Below are positions 1 through 9,038 of a DNA stretch of 64,000 nucleotides, in pieces (positions within the stretch are counted from its first letter, which is position 1; every line of letters starts with the position of its first letter). Both the position numbers and the translations under genes were made by a program. The DNA comes from Nocardioides allogilvus. GTDB lineage: Bacteria > Actinomycetota > Actinomycetes > Propionibacteriales > Nocardioidaceae. The notes below the pieces were generated by a model. That model ran no database searches. It was not told the DNA's origin and worked only from the letters and a program-made list of their open reading frames with translations. The stretch spans positions 62,001-126,000 of the forward strand of contig NZ_PZYX01000002.1 in the NCBI RefSeq assembly GCF_003047285.1. The letters are read 5' to 3'.

Positions 1-896
1 TCTTCATCCTGGCGCAGGACAGCGAGGGCCTGCTCTACCTCGCGCGCTTCCTGCAGGGCGCCGTCTCCGGCACCGTGTTCAGCGTCGGCAGCGCCTGGCT
101 CGTGGAGTCGGCGGCGCGACGGGGCAGCACGGCCGGGCCGCGGGTCGCCGCCGTCACGATGACCGGCGGCTTCGCGATCGGTCCGGCGGTGGCCGGGGTG
201 ATCGGCGAGTGGGGCCCATGGCCGCTGGTGCTCCCCTACCTGCTGCACGTCGCCGCGCTGGCGCTGGCCGTGGTCCTGGCGTGGACGGTCGAGGAGACCC
301 TCAGCCGCACACGCGCGGAGCCGCACACCGTCCGGCCGGGCGCGTTCCGCGACGGCGAGCTGCGCACCTTCCTGCTGGTCATCGCGCCGCTCGCCATCTG
401 CGTCTACGCGTTCCCGGCGAGCGCGGTCGGCGGGCTGCCGGTGCTGATCGGCTTCCCGGTCGCCCCGGTCGCGCTGACCGGCCTGCTCGCCGGCCTCACC
501 CTGGGCGCCGGCGCCCTCGCGGCTCCGCTGCAAGGACGGTTGGGAGAGCGTACGGCGCCCATCGCCGCCCTCTGCGGTGTCATCGGGTTCGGCGGATCCG
601 CGTTGGCGGCATCGGTCCCGTCGCTGCTCCTGCTGGCGGTCCCCGCCTCCGTCGTGCTCGGTGCGGGTGGCGGACTGGCGCTGGCAGCCAGCCTCGCGCG
701 CCTGCCCGCGGTGGCGTCCGACGGCCGGCTCGGCTCCGTGTCGTCCGCGCTGTACGCCGTCGCCTACATCGGCTTCGGCTTTCCCCTGCTGCTCGCCGCC
801 CTGTCGGAGCAGGTGCCGACCGCCGCGCTGCTGGCCGGGCTGGCCGTCGTGTGCACAGGGCTGGCGGTCCAGCAGGCCGCGCACGCCCGTCGCTGA
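1..896 (+). CDS. MFS transporter, C-terminal part (5' end outside window)
   Basis: The reading frame is open from base 3 with no start in the window, so the N-terminal part of the protein is missing. The visible ~297 residues begin in a segment reading RFLQGAVSG, which resembles the motif after TM4 of drug/sugar MFS carriers. About seven or eight further hydrophobic helices follow, ending in a short basic tail (AHARR). The family moves small solutes or drugs by proton antiport at the cytoplasmic membrane; the substrate cannot be read from this fragment. The gene ends 46 bases before lhr. An internal GTG at 75 is unlikely to be the start because the homologous frame continues upstream. Confidence 0.8.
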   Translation, partial: FILAQDSEGLLYLARFLQGAVSGTVFSVGSAWLVESAARRGSTAGPRVAAVTMTGGFAIGPAVAGVIGEWGPWPLVLPYLLHVAALALAVVLAWTVEETLSRTRAEPHTVRPGAFRDGELRTFLLVIAPLAICVYAFPASAVGGLPVLIGFPVAPVALTGLLAGLTLGAGALAAPLQGRLGERTAPIAALCGVIGFGGSALAASVPSLLLLAVPASVVLGAGGGLALAASLARLPAVASDGRLGSVSSALYAVAYIGFGFPLLLAALSEQVPTAALLAGLAVVCTGLAVQQAAHARR

Positions 897-942
897 GCCC
901 ACTTCCCCGTCGTTGTCGGTGCCGTAGGCCAGACTTGGGCCC

Positions 943-3900
943 ATGTCCGCCCTCGACCACTTCAGCGCCCCGACGCGAACGTGGTTCGAGGCTGCCTTCG
1001 CAGCGCCGACGCCGGCCCAGGCAGGTGCCTGGGACGCGATCGCCCACGGCAAGCACGCGCTGGTCGTCGCCCCCACCGGCAGCGGCAAGACTCTCAGCGC
1101 CTTCCTCTTCGCGATCGACAAGCTCCTCACCGCGGGTCCGCCCGAGGAGAAGACCAAGCGCACCCGAGTGCTCTACATCAGCCCGCTCAAGGCACTGGCC
1201 GTCGACGTCGAGCGCAACCTCCGCGCGCCGCTCACCGGCATCCGGCACACGGCCGACCGGCTCCAGACACCGCTGCCCGAGGTCACCGTGGGCCTCCGGT
1301 CCGGTGACACGAGCCCGGCCGACCGGCGCCGGCTCTCGACCCGCCCGCCCGACATCCTGATCACGACCCCCGAGTCGCTGTTCCTGATCCTGACCAGCCA
1401 GGCGCGCGAGACGCTGCGCGGCATCGAGACGGTGATCATCGACGAGGTCCACGCCGTCGCCGGCACCAAGCGCGGTGCCCACCTCGCGCTCACCCTCGAG
1501 CGGCTCGACGCCCTGCTCGACCGGCCGGCCCAGCGCATCGGGCTCAGCGCCACCGTGCGCCCGCTCGAGGAGGTCGCCCGCTTCCTCGGCGGCACCGCCC
1601 CGGTCGAGATCGTCGCGCCGCCCTCGACCAAGGAGTGGGACCTCAAGGTCGTCGTCCCGGTCGAGGACATGACGATGCCCGGTGAGTACGACGAGGAGTC
1701 GGGCGATCCCGGTCGCGCCACCAGCATCTGGCCACACGTCGAGGAGCACGTCGTCGACCTGATCGAGCAGCACCGCTCGACCATCGTCTTCGCCAACTCG
1801 CGGCGGCTGGCCGAGCGCCTCACCGCGAGGCTCAACGAGATCGCCACCGAGCGAGCCTCGGCGGCGGTCGAGGAGGGCGCCCAGCGCCCGTCACGAGACC
1901 CCGAGGACCAACCGGCTCAGATCATGGCCCAGTCCGGGGCGAGCTCAGGGGCCGAGACGGTCATCGCCAAGGCCCACCACGGCTCGGTGTCCAAGGAGCA
2001 GCGCGGCATCATCGAGGACGACCTCAAGCGCGGCCGACTGCCGGCCGTGGTCGCCACGAGCAGCCTCGAGCTCGGCATCGACATGGGTGCGGTCGACCTC
2101 GTCATCCAGATCGAGTCGCCGCCGAGCGTGGCCAGTGCGTTGCAGCGGGTCGGCCGGGCCGGGCACCAGGTCGGCGAGGTCAGCCGCGGCGTCCTGTTCC
2201 CGAAGCACCGGGGCGACCTCGCGCAGACGGCTGTCTCGGTGCAGCGCATGCTCACGGGCACCATCGAGAAGCTCCGGGTGCCGACCAACCCGCTCGACGT
2301 GCTGGCGCAGCAGGTCGTGGCGGCGACCGCCATGGAGGACTGGTCGGTCGACGAGTTCTTCGACCTCACGCGGCGCGCTGCGTCGTACTCCAACCTCCCG
2401 CGCAGTGCCTTCGACGCCACCCTCGACCTCCTGAGCGGGCGCTACCCGAGCGAGGAGTTCGCCGAGCTGCGACCGCGCATCGTGTGGGACCGCGTCAACG
2501 GCACGATCTCCGGGCGACCCGGCGCCCAGCGGCTCGCCGTCACCAGCGGCGGCACGATCCCCGACCGCGGGCTGTTCGGGGTCTTCCTCGTCGGCGAGAA
2601 GGCCAGCCGGGTCGGCGAGCTCGACGAGGAGATGGTCTACGAGTCACGCGTCGGCGACATCTTCGCCCTGGGCGCGACCAGCTGGCGGATCGAGGACATC
2701 ACCCACGACCGGGTGCTCGTCACGCCCGCGCCCGGCATCCCCGGCCGGCTGCCCTTCTGGAAGGGGGACACCCTCGGCCGGCCCGCCGAGCTGGGCGCCG
2801 CCATCGGCGCCTTCACCCGTGGCCTGCTCACGCAGAGCCAGGACGCCGCCCGCGCCACCGTCGGCGCGGCCGGGCTCGACACCTACGCCGCGGCCAACCT
2901 CGTCACCTACGTCAACGAGCAGCGCGAGGCGACCAACGTCGTGCCGAGCGACACCCAGATCGTGGTGGAGCGCTTCCGCGACGAGCTCGGCGACTGGCGA
3001 CTCGTCGTCCACTCCCCCTACGGCACGCCCCTGCATGCTCCGTGGGCGCTGGCGATCAACGCGCGCCTGCGCGAGCGCTACGACATCGACGGCCAGGCGA
3101 TGGCCTCCGACGACGGCATCGTCATCCGCATCCCCGACACCGACCAGGAGCCGCCGCTCGGCGACCTGATCGTCTTCGAGCCCGAGGAGATCGAGCAGCT
3201 CGTCACCCAGGAGGTCGGCGGCTCGGCGCTGTTCGCCAGCCGCTTCCGCGAGTGCGCCGCGCGCGCCCTGCTGCTCCCCCGTCGTGACCCCGGCCGTCGC
3301 AGCCCGCTGTGGCAGCAGCGCCAGCGCAGCGCCCAGCTGCTCGAGGTCGCCTCGAAGTACCCCAGCTTCCCGATCGTGCTCGAAGCGATCCGCGAGTGCC
3401 TGCAGGACGTCTACGACCTGCCGGCCCTCACCGCCCTGCTCGGCCGGATCCAGCGCCGCGAGGTCACCGTCGTCGACGTCGCCACCCAGACGCCGAGCCC
3501 CTATGCCCGCAGCCTGCTGTTCGGGTACGTCGCCCAGTTCGTCTACGAGGGCGACTCCCCGATCGCCGAGCGGCGTGCGGCGGCCCTCAGCCTCGACCAG
3601 GGCCTGCTCGCGGAGCTGCTCGGACGGGCGGAGCTGCGCGAGCTGCTCGACCCCGAGGTGCTCGCCGAGGTCGAGGCCGAGCTGCAGTGGCTGGCCCCCG
3701 ACCGGCGCGCGCGCACCGCCGAGGCCGTCGCCGACCTGCTGCGCCTGCTCGGGCCGCTGACGATCGACGAGGTCGAGGCGCGGGTCACCGACGAGGGCGC
3801 CCCCGTGGTGCAGGCGTGGCTCACCGGCCTGGCCGAGGCCCGCCGGGTCGTCGCCGTACGCATCGCGAGCGAGGAGCGCTGGACCACGATCGAGGACATC

Positions 3901-5469
3901 GCGCGACTGCGCGACGGTCTCGGCGTCCCGGTGCCCGTGGGCACGCCCGAGGCCTTCACCGAGCCGACCGAGGACCCCATCGGCGACCTCGTCTCGCGCT
4001 ACGCCCGCACCCACGGCCCCTTCACGACCGCCGACGTCGCAGGCCGGCTCGGGCTCGGCGAGGCCGTCGCGCGCCAGGCGCTGCAACGGCTGGCTGCCCG
4101 TGGGCGCCTGCTCGAGGGTGAGTTCCGACCGGCCGGCAGCGGCTCGGAGTGGTGCGACGCCGAGGTGCTGCGCAAGCTGCGCCGCCGGTCGCTGGCCAGG
4201 CTCCGCAAGGAGGTCGAGCCGGTCACCCCAGAGACCCTGGCCCGGTTCCTGCCAGCCTGGCAGCGGGTCGGCGGCAAGCTCCGCGGCGTCGACGGCGTGG
4301 TCGCTGCCATCGACCAGCTCGCGGGCTGCCCGGTGCCGGCGAGCGCGCTCGAGCCGCTGGTCCTGGCGAGCCGGGTCAACGGCTACGAGTCGAGCCTCCT
4401 CGACGAGCTCACCAGCAGCGGCGAGGTCATCTGGGCGGGCCACGCACCGCTGCCCGGCAGCGACGGCTGGGTGAGCCTGCACCTCGCCGACCAGGCCCAC
4501 CTCACCCTCCCCGACCCCCTGTGGGGCGACCTCGACGAGCTCCAGCAGTCCGTGCTCGAGGCGCTCGCGCCGGGTGGCGCCTGGTTCTTCCGCCAGCTCA
4601 GCGACCGGCTCGGCTCCACCAACGACACCGCCCTGTCGACCGCACTGTGGGGCCTGGTGTGGGAGGGCATGGTCACCAACGACACGCTGACCCCGCTGCG
4701 GGCGCTGGTGCGCTCGGGCACCGCCAGCCACCGCACCCGGCGCGCTCCCCCGCGCGTCTCGCTCGGCTCGGGGCGCATGCCCTCCCGCACGGGCCCCCCG
4801 GAGACGGCCGGACGGTGGAGCGTGCTGCGCGCGCGCGACCCTGATGCCACCCGCCGCGCGCACGCCACTGCCGAGCACCTCCTCGAGCGGCACGGCGTGG
4901 TGACCCGTGGCGCGGTCATGCAGGAACGGATCGTCGGCGGCTTCGCGGGGGTCTACAAGGTGCTCTCCGCCTTCGAGGACACCGGCAGGTGTCGCCGGGG
5001 TTACTTCATCGAGGGTCTCGGCGCCGCCCAGTTCGGCGCGGCCGGCGCGATCGACCGTTTGCGCACGTTCTCCGAGCCCGACGAGTCCAAACCCGTCACC
5101 GTCGCCCTCGCCGCGACCGACCCCGCCAACCCCTACGGCGCCGCTCTCCCGTGGCCGGCCAACACCGGCGACAACGGCCACCGGCCCGGCCGGAAGGCAG
5201 GCGCCCTGGTGGTCCTCGTCGACGGCGCCCTGACGCTCTACGTCGAGCGCGGCGGGCGCACGCTGCTGACGTGGAGCGACGACATCGACCGGCTCACGCT
5301 CGCTGCCGCAGCCCTCGCCGACGCGACCCGACGCGGGGCGCTCGGCAAGCTGACGGTGGAGAAGGCCGACGGCGCGGCCCTGCTCGGTGGGGGCGACACC
5401 CCGCTGCGACAGGCGCTGAACGCCGCCGGGTTCGTGTCCACCCCCAAGGGGCTGAGGATGCGTGCCTGA
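943..5469 (+). CDS. lhr: Lhr-type ATP-dependent helicase
   Basis: Large superfamily 2 helicase of 1508 aa, essentially the length of the mycobacterial Lhr enzymes, which move 3' to 5' on single-stranded DNA and unwind RNA:DNA hybrids in DNA repair. Visible motifs are the Q-like region, Walker A (GSGKT, residues 46-50), DEVH at 167-170 followed by the Lhr-typical HAVAGTKRGAH, a SATVRP motif III and QRVGRAGH motif VI. The winged-helix and Lhr-core domains and the long C-terminal Lhr-CTD follow, so the protein is full length. The stop overlaps the nei start by 8 bases, and lhr-nei adjacency is also known in Mycobacterium (Rv3296-Rv3297), which supports a joint repair role. A weak -10-like CAGACT lies 8-13 bases before the ATG. 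Confidence 0.95.
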   Translation: MSALDHFSAPTRTWFEAAFAAPTPAQAGAWDAIAHGKHALVVAPTGSGKTLSAFLFAIDKLLTAGPPEEKTKRTRVLYISPLKALAVDVERNLRAPLTGIRHTADRLQTPLPEVTVGLRSGDTSPADRRRLSTRPPDILITTPESLFLILTSQARETLRGIETVIIDEVHAVAGTKRGAHLALTLERLDALLDRPAQRIGLSATVRPLEEVARFLGGTAPVEIVAPPSTKEWDLKVVVPVEDMTMPGEYDEESGDPGRATSIWPHVEEHVVDLIEQHRSTIVFANSRRLAERLTARLNEIATERASAAVEEGAQRPSRDPEDQPAQIMAQSGASSGAETVIAKAHHGSVSKEQRGIIEDDLKRGRLPAVVATSSLELGIDMGAVDLVIQIESPPSVASALQRVGRAGHQVGEVSRGVLFPKHRGDLAQTAVSVQRMLTGTIEKLRVPTNPLDVLAQQVVAATAMEDWSVDEFFDLTRRAASYSNLPRSAFDATLDLLSGRYPSEEFAELRPRIVWDRVNGTISGRPGAQRLAVTSGGTIPDRGLFGVFLVGEKASRVGELDEEMVYESRVGDIFALGATSWRIEDITHDRVLVTPAPGIPGRLPFWKGDTLGRPAELGAAIGAFTRGLLTQSQDAARATVGAAGLDTYAAANLVTYVNEQREATNVVPSDTQIVVERFRDELGDWRLVVHSPYGTPLHAPWALAINARLRERYDIDGQAMASDDGIVIRIPDTDQEPPLGDLIVFEPEEIEQLVTQEVGGSALFASRFRECAARALLLPRRDPGRRSPLWQQRQRSAQLLEVASKYPSFPIVLEAIRECLQDVYDLPALTALLGRIQRREVTVVDVATQTPSPYARSLLFGYVAQFVYEGDSPIAERRAAALSLDQGLLAELLGRAELRELLDPEVLAEVEAELQWLAPDRRARTAEAVADLLRLLGPLTIDEVEARVTDEGAPVVQAWLTGLAEARRVVAVRIASEERWTTIEDIARLRDGLGVPVPVGTPEAFTEPTEDPIGDLVSRYARTHGPFTTADVAGRLGLGEAVARQALQRLAARGRLLEGEFRPAGSGSEWCDAEVLRKLRRRSLARLRKEVEPVTPETLARFLPAWQRVGGKLRGVDGVVAAIDQLAGCPVPASALEPLVLASRVNGYESSLLDELTSSGEVIWAGHAPLPGSDGWVSLHLADQAHLTLPDPLWGDLDELQQSVLEALAPGGAWFFRQLSDRLGSTNDTALSTALWGLVWEGMVTNDTLTPLRALVRSGTASHRTRRAPPRVSLGSGRMPSRTGPPETAGRWSVLRARDPDATRRAHATAEHLLERHGVVTRGAVMQERIVGGFAGVYKVLSAFEDTGRCRRGYFIEGLGAAQFGAAGAIDRLRTFSEPDESKPVTVALAATDPANPYGAALPWPANTGDNGHRPGRKAGALVVLVDGALTLYVERGGRTLLTWSDDIDRLTLAAAALADATRRGALGKLTVEKADGAALLGGGDTPLRQALNAAGFVSTPKGLRMRA

Positions 5470-6250
5470 GGGCGACACCGTCCTGCGGGCCGCCCGCCTG
5501 CTCGACCGCTCCCTGTCGGGCCGGGTGCTGACCCGCACCGACTTCCGGGTGCCGCAGCACGCGACCGCCGACCTGAGCGGCGCGAGCGTGACCGCGACGA
5601 TCGCGCGCGGCAAGCACCTCCTCACCCGCACCGACAGCGGCTTCACGCTGCACACCCACCTGAAGATGGAGGGCGCGTGGCGCGTCTACCGCCCCGGCGA
5701 GAGCTGGCAGCGACCGGCCAGCCAGGTCAGGGTCCTGCTCGAGGCAGGCGACGTCACCGCCGTCGGGTTCAGCCTCGGCATCGTGGAGCTCATCGAGACG
5801 ACGGACGAGGACCAGGTCGTCGGCCACCTCGGCCCCGACCTCCTCGGCCCCGACTGGGACGAGGACGAGGCCCTGCGGCGGCTGCGTGCGGATCCCGACC
5901 GTGAGCTGATGGCGGCCCTGCTCGACCAGCGCAACCTCGCCGGCATCGGCAACATGTATGCCGCCGAGCTCTGCTTCACCAGCGGCGTCCACCCGAGCAG
6001 CCAGGTGGGCGACGTGCCCGACCTCGCGCGGCTGGTCAAGCGGGCGAAGCTGATGCTGGAGCAGAACGCCGAACGCGCGATCCAGTCCACGACCGGCAAC
6101 CTGCGCCCCCGCGAGCGGATGTGGGTCTATCGGCGCGACCGGTCGCCGTGCCGCCGCTGCGGCACCCCGATCCAGGTCGCGATGCGCGGGGAGCCCGGAC
6201 GCGAACGTGCGGCCTACTGGTGCCCGACCTGCCAGCCCGCAGTCGGCTGA
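5462..6250 (+). CDS. nei: Fpg/Nei-family DNA glycosylase (endonuclease VIII)
   Basis: Bifunctional DNA glycosylase/AP lyase of 262 aa for oxidised bases. The GTG start at 5462 is fixed by the family N-terminus: after processing, Pro2 followed by Glu3 (PEGDTV) supplies the catalytic nucleophile and acid. A central helix-two-turn-helix region (about residues 140-200) and a C-terminal zinc finger with C230, C233, C254 and C257 are present, so all catalytic parts are intact. PEGDTV in place of PELPEV points to the Nei rather than the Fpg/MutM branch. It is translationally coupled to lhr by an 8-base overlap. Confidence 0.93.
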   Translation: MPEGDTVLRAARLLDRSLSGRVLTRTDFRVPQHATADLSGASVTATIARGKHLLTRTDSGFTLHTHLKMEGAWRVYRPGESWQRPASQVRVLLEAGDVTAVGFSLGIVELIETTDEDQVVGHLGPDLLGPDWDEDEALRRLRADPDRELMAALLDQRNLAGIGNMYAAELCFTSGVHPSSQVGDVPDLARLVKRAKLMLEQNAERAIQSTTGNLRPRERMWVYRRDRSPCRRCGTPIQVAMRGEPGRERAAYWCPTCQPAVG

Positions 6251-6338
6251 CCGCTTCCCGCGTGCGGTCGGACTGCACGAGCGAGCACAGGGAGGCGGCG
6301 CGCAAACGCGGAGCGGAGGAGCCGCGGGCGGGAACCCG

Positions 6339-6659
6339 TCAGGCGGCGGAGGCGACGACGTCGCCGGGCGCGGGGCGGGCCGTGCTGATCGGCGTCGCGT
6401 CGACACTGTGCAGGCCGAGCGCACGCTCCTCGATCGCCACAGCGTCGGAGACCTCGCGCAGCACGTCGGAGAGCGGCAGGTCCATGGCCATGCACAACGA
6501 TGCGAGCAGCTCCGAGGACGCTTCCTTCTGGCCGCGCTCGATCTCGGAGATGTAGCCCAGGCTCACCCGCGCCTCGGCGGAGACTTCACGCAAGGTCATG
6601 CCGCGCTGCATCCGCTCGCTGCGGAGCACGTCGCCGAGAAGCCGACGAAAGAGCACCAT
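6339..6659 (-). CDS. clgR: ClgR-type XRE/Cro HTH transcriptional regulator
   Basis: Small 106-aa DNA-binding protein with a helix-turn-helix at about residues 16-70 (TLREVSAEARVSLGYISEIE). It strongly resembles ClgR, the actinobacterial activator of clp protease genes and stress functions. An AAGGA Shine-Dalgarno lies 7 bases before the ATG. Position supports the name: clgR near pncC (cinA) and pgsA is a conserved actinobacterial arrangement. ClgR proteins are usually Clp substrates with an alanine-rich C-terminal degron, and this protein ends in VVASAA, which fits. Confidence 0.85.
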   Translation of the reverse strand: MVLFRRLLGDVLRSERMQRGMTLREVSAEARVSLGYISEIERGQKEASSELLASLCMAMDLPLSDVLREVSDAVAIEERALGLHSVDATPISTARPAPGDVVASAA

Positions 6660-6703
6660 GCGCTTGTCCTTCCGGAGGTGGGGTGGGACCTAGGTGGCCA
6701 ACG

Positions 6704-7192
6704 CTACCCGAGGACCGAATCTTCCCTGCGGAGCATGCCATCGAGCACCGACAGCGCGCCGCGACAGCTCGCGGCCTGGACGGCCGCGCGGTCGCCCTCC
6801 AGCGCCAGCAGTCGCGTCTCGACACTGGCCGGTCCGGCGCAGGCGATCCACACGTGTCCGGGTGGGTGCCCCTCCTGCCGCCCGGGCCCGGCGACCCCGG
6901 TGGTGGCGAGGGCGTAGTCCGCCCCGAGCCGCTGCCTGGCCCCGACGGCCATGGCTGTCGCGCACTCGGCCGACACGGCGCCGTACTCCTCGATGGTCGC
7001 GGGACTGACGCCGAGCACCGAGACCTTGACGGCCGTCGCATAGGCCACGACACCGCCGACGAAGCACACGGACGCTCCCGGCACCGCGGTGAGCAGCGCC
7101 GCGAGCTGGCCGCCCGTCAGCGACTCCGCGGTCGCGAGGGTCGCCCCGCGGGCCGTGAGCGACGCAACGAGGGCCGGGGCGTCCGCAGTCAT
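6704..7192 (-). CDS. pncC: CinA C-terminal domain protein, nicotinamide-nucleotide amidohydrolase
   Basis: A stand-alone 162-aa CinA C-terminal (PncC) domain, which deamidates nicotinamide mononucleotide to nicotinate mononucleotide in NAD recycling. The signature is visible: ATAESLTGG near the N-terminus, then PGAS and VGGVVAYATAVK. The N-terminal molybdopterin-binding COG1058 half of full CinA is absent. The ATG at 7192 begins MTADAPAL and fits the domain; an upstream in-frame start at 7234 would add 14 residues and overlap the divergent glucosidase gene. The start regions of the two genes lie only about 28 bases apart, so they must share promoter DNA. Confidence 0.88.
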   Translation of the reverse strand: MTADAPALVASLTARGATLATAESLTGGQLAALLTAVPGASVCFVGGVVAYATAVKVSVLGVSPATIEEYGAVSAECATAMAVGARQRLGADYALATTGVAGPGRQEGHPPGHVWIACAGPASVETRLLALEGDRAAVQAASCRGALSVLDGMLRREDSVLG

Positions 7193-7220
7193 GTGGGAGA
7201 CGATAGCTACGTTGATCAGC

Positions 7221-8990
7221 ATGGCTCTCCCCATCGAGGACTACGCGCTCGTCGGCGACCGCGGCACGGCCGCCCTGATCGGCCGGGACGGGTCGGTCGA
7301 CTGGCTCTGCCTCCCCCGCTTCGACTCCCCCGCCTGCTTCGCGGCGCTGCTGGGCGCCCCAGACAACGGGCGCTGGCTGCTGGCCCCCGCTGACCTCGAC
7401 GGCGTGACCACGAGCCGCACCTACGTCGGCAACAGCGCGATCCTGGAGACGACCTTCACGACCCCCACCGGCGTGCTGGTGCTGCGCGACGTGATGCCGG
7501 AGGGCGACGGGCGCGCCGACCTGGTCCGCACGATCCGCTGCACCGAGGGCACCGTGCGCGTGCGGCACGAGTGGATCGTGCGCTTCGACTACGGCCGGGT
7601 CCGGCCCTGGGTGATGCGCCAGCACGTCGGCGGTCAGGAGGTCATCGTGGCCACCGCCGGTCCCGACAAGCTGATGCTGCGCGGTCCGCGCCTGCCGCAC
7701 GCCAACGACGGTCGCCACGACGACGAGTTCGACGTGTCGGCCGGCGAGGAGATGACGTTCTCCACGACCTGGGTGCGCTCCTGGCGCGACCTGCCCGAGC
7801 CGCTCCCCTTCGACGACCGGATCGAGGCCACCCGCGCCGAGCACGAGCAGTGGGCTCTGCACTGCGTCGAGGACATCCCCCACGCCCAGCTCGTACGGCG
7901 CAGCCTGCTCACCCTGCGCCTGCTGACGCACGCAGAGACCGGCGGGATCGTGGCGGCGCCGACCACGAGCCTGCCCGAGGACTTCGGCGGCGAGCGCAAC
8001 TGGGACTACCGCTTCTGCTGGCTGCGCGACGCGGCGCTCACCCTCGAGTCGCTGCTGGCGGCCGGCTACACCGAGGAGGCCCGCGACTGGCGCGACTGGC
8101 TGCTGCGCGCGGTCGCCGGCGACCCGGAGGACCTCCAGATCATGTACACCGTCGACGGCGGTCGACAGCTGCCCGAGCGGGGGCTCCCCCATCTGCCCGG
8201 CTACGAGGACTCGCAGCCGGTGCGCATCGGCAACGCCGCCGTCGACCAGCGGCAGACCGACGTGCTCGGTGAGGTCATGATCGCCCTCGAGGACGCGCGC
8301 AACGCCGGCATCGCCGAGACGACGCAGAGCTGGGCGCTGCAGCGCTCGCTCGTGGAGAACCTCGCCGAGCACTGGGACCAGCCGGACAACGGCCTGTGGG
8401 AGATCCGCGGCGACCTGCGGCACTTCACGCACTCGCGGGTGATGGTGTGGGTGGCCTTCGACCGCGCTGTGAAGGCAGTCGAGCAGCACGGGCTCGACGG
8501 CCCGGTCGAGCGGTGGCGCACCCTGCGCGACCAGGTCTGCGAGGAGATCCTGGAGAAGGGCTACGACGCGGAGCGCGGCACCTTCACCCAGCACTACGAC
8601 ACCCGCGAGCTCGACGCGAGCCTGCTCAACATCTCCTTGGTGGGCTTCCTGCCCGGGGACGACGAGCGGATGCTCGGCACCATCCGGGCGATCGAGGAGG
8701 ACCTCATGCACCACGGCTTCCTGCGGCGCTACCGCACCCAGACCGGGGTCGACGGGCTGAGCGGCGGCGAGCACCCGTTCCTGGCGTGCTCCTTCTGGCT
8801 CGTCTCCGCCTACGCCCGGGCCGGGCGGCGCGACGACGCCCACGCCCTGATGGACCGGCTCTGTGCGCTGGCCAACGACGTGGGCCTGCTCTCCGAGGAG
8901 TACGACGTCGACGGCGACCGGATGGCGGGCAACTTTCCCCAGGCCTTCAGCCACCTCACCCTCGTGCAAGCGGCCCTCGCCCTGCGGTGA
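7221..8990 (+). CDS. Glycoside hydrolase family 15 protein (glucoamylase/trehalase type)
   Basis: 589-aa GH15 enzyme with an (alpha/alpha)6 barrel catalytic domain that removes glucose from alpha-glucosides by inversion. N-terminal IEDYALVGDRGTAALIG and WLCLPRFDSPACFAALLG are typical of the bacterial GH15 group, and DYRFCWLRDAALTLESL and the GEHPFLACSFWLV region correspond to conserved catalytic-domain stretches. No signal peptide is visible, so it acts in the cytoplasm. Actinobacterial relatives include trehalases and glucoamylase-like enzymes, and the substrate cannot be settled from sequence. The ATG at 7221 matches the family N-terminus; a start further upstream would run into pncC. The last codons form a terminator stem. 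Confidence 0.88.
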   Translation: MALPIEDYALVGDRGTAALIGRDGSVDWLCLPRFDSPACFAALLGAPDNGRWLLAPADLDGVTTSRTYVGNSAILETTFTTPTGVLVLRDVMPEGDGRADLVRTIRCTEGTVRVRHEWIVRFDYGRVRPWVMRQHVGGQEVIVATAGPDKLMLRGPRLPHANDGRHDDEFDVSAGEEMTFSTTWVRSWRDLPEPLPFDDRIEATRAEHEQWALHCVEDIPHAQLVRRSLLTLRLLTHAETGGIVAAPTTSLPEDFGGERNWDYRFCWLRDAALTLESLLAAGYTEEARDWRDWLLRAVAGDPEDLQIMYTVDGGRQLPERGLPHLPGYEDSQPVRIGNAAVDQRQTDVLGEVMIALEDARNAGIAETTQSWALQRSLVENLAEHWDQPDNGLWEIRGDLRHFTHSRVMVWVAFDRAVKAVEQHGLDGPVERWRTLRDQVCEEILEKGYDAERGTFTQHYDTRELDASLLNISLVGFLPGDDERMLGTIRAIEEDLMHHGFLRRYRTQTGVDGLSGGEHPFLACSFWLVSAYARAGRRDDAHALMDRLCALANDVGLLSEEYDVDGDRMAGNFPQAFSHLTLVQAALALR

Positions 8991-9007
8991 TCCGCAGGGC
9001 GAGGGCC
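8972..9007. terminator. Bidirectional hairpin with the GH15 stop codon in its loop
   Basis: A perfect 16-bp inverted repeat (8972-8987 and 8992-9007) with the 4-base loop TGAT. The loop contains the stop codon of the GH15 gene, so its last five codons form the left arm. It lies between convergent genes (GH15 + and the nuclease -) and could end both transcripts. There is no U-tract, as is common in actinobacteria. Confidence 0.75.
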
Positions 9008-9038
9008 GCCTCGAGGTCGGTGCCCGTCAGTCAGGCCG

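Noticed and set aside
6704..7234. Truncated CinA as a pseudogene
   Set aside because: The protein is a complete stand-alone PncC domain with its motifs intact; single-domain forms are common.
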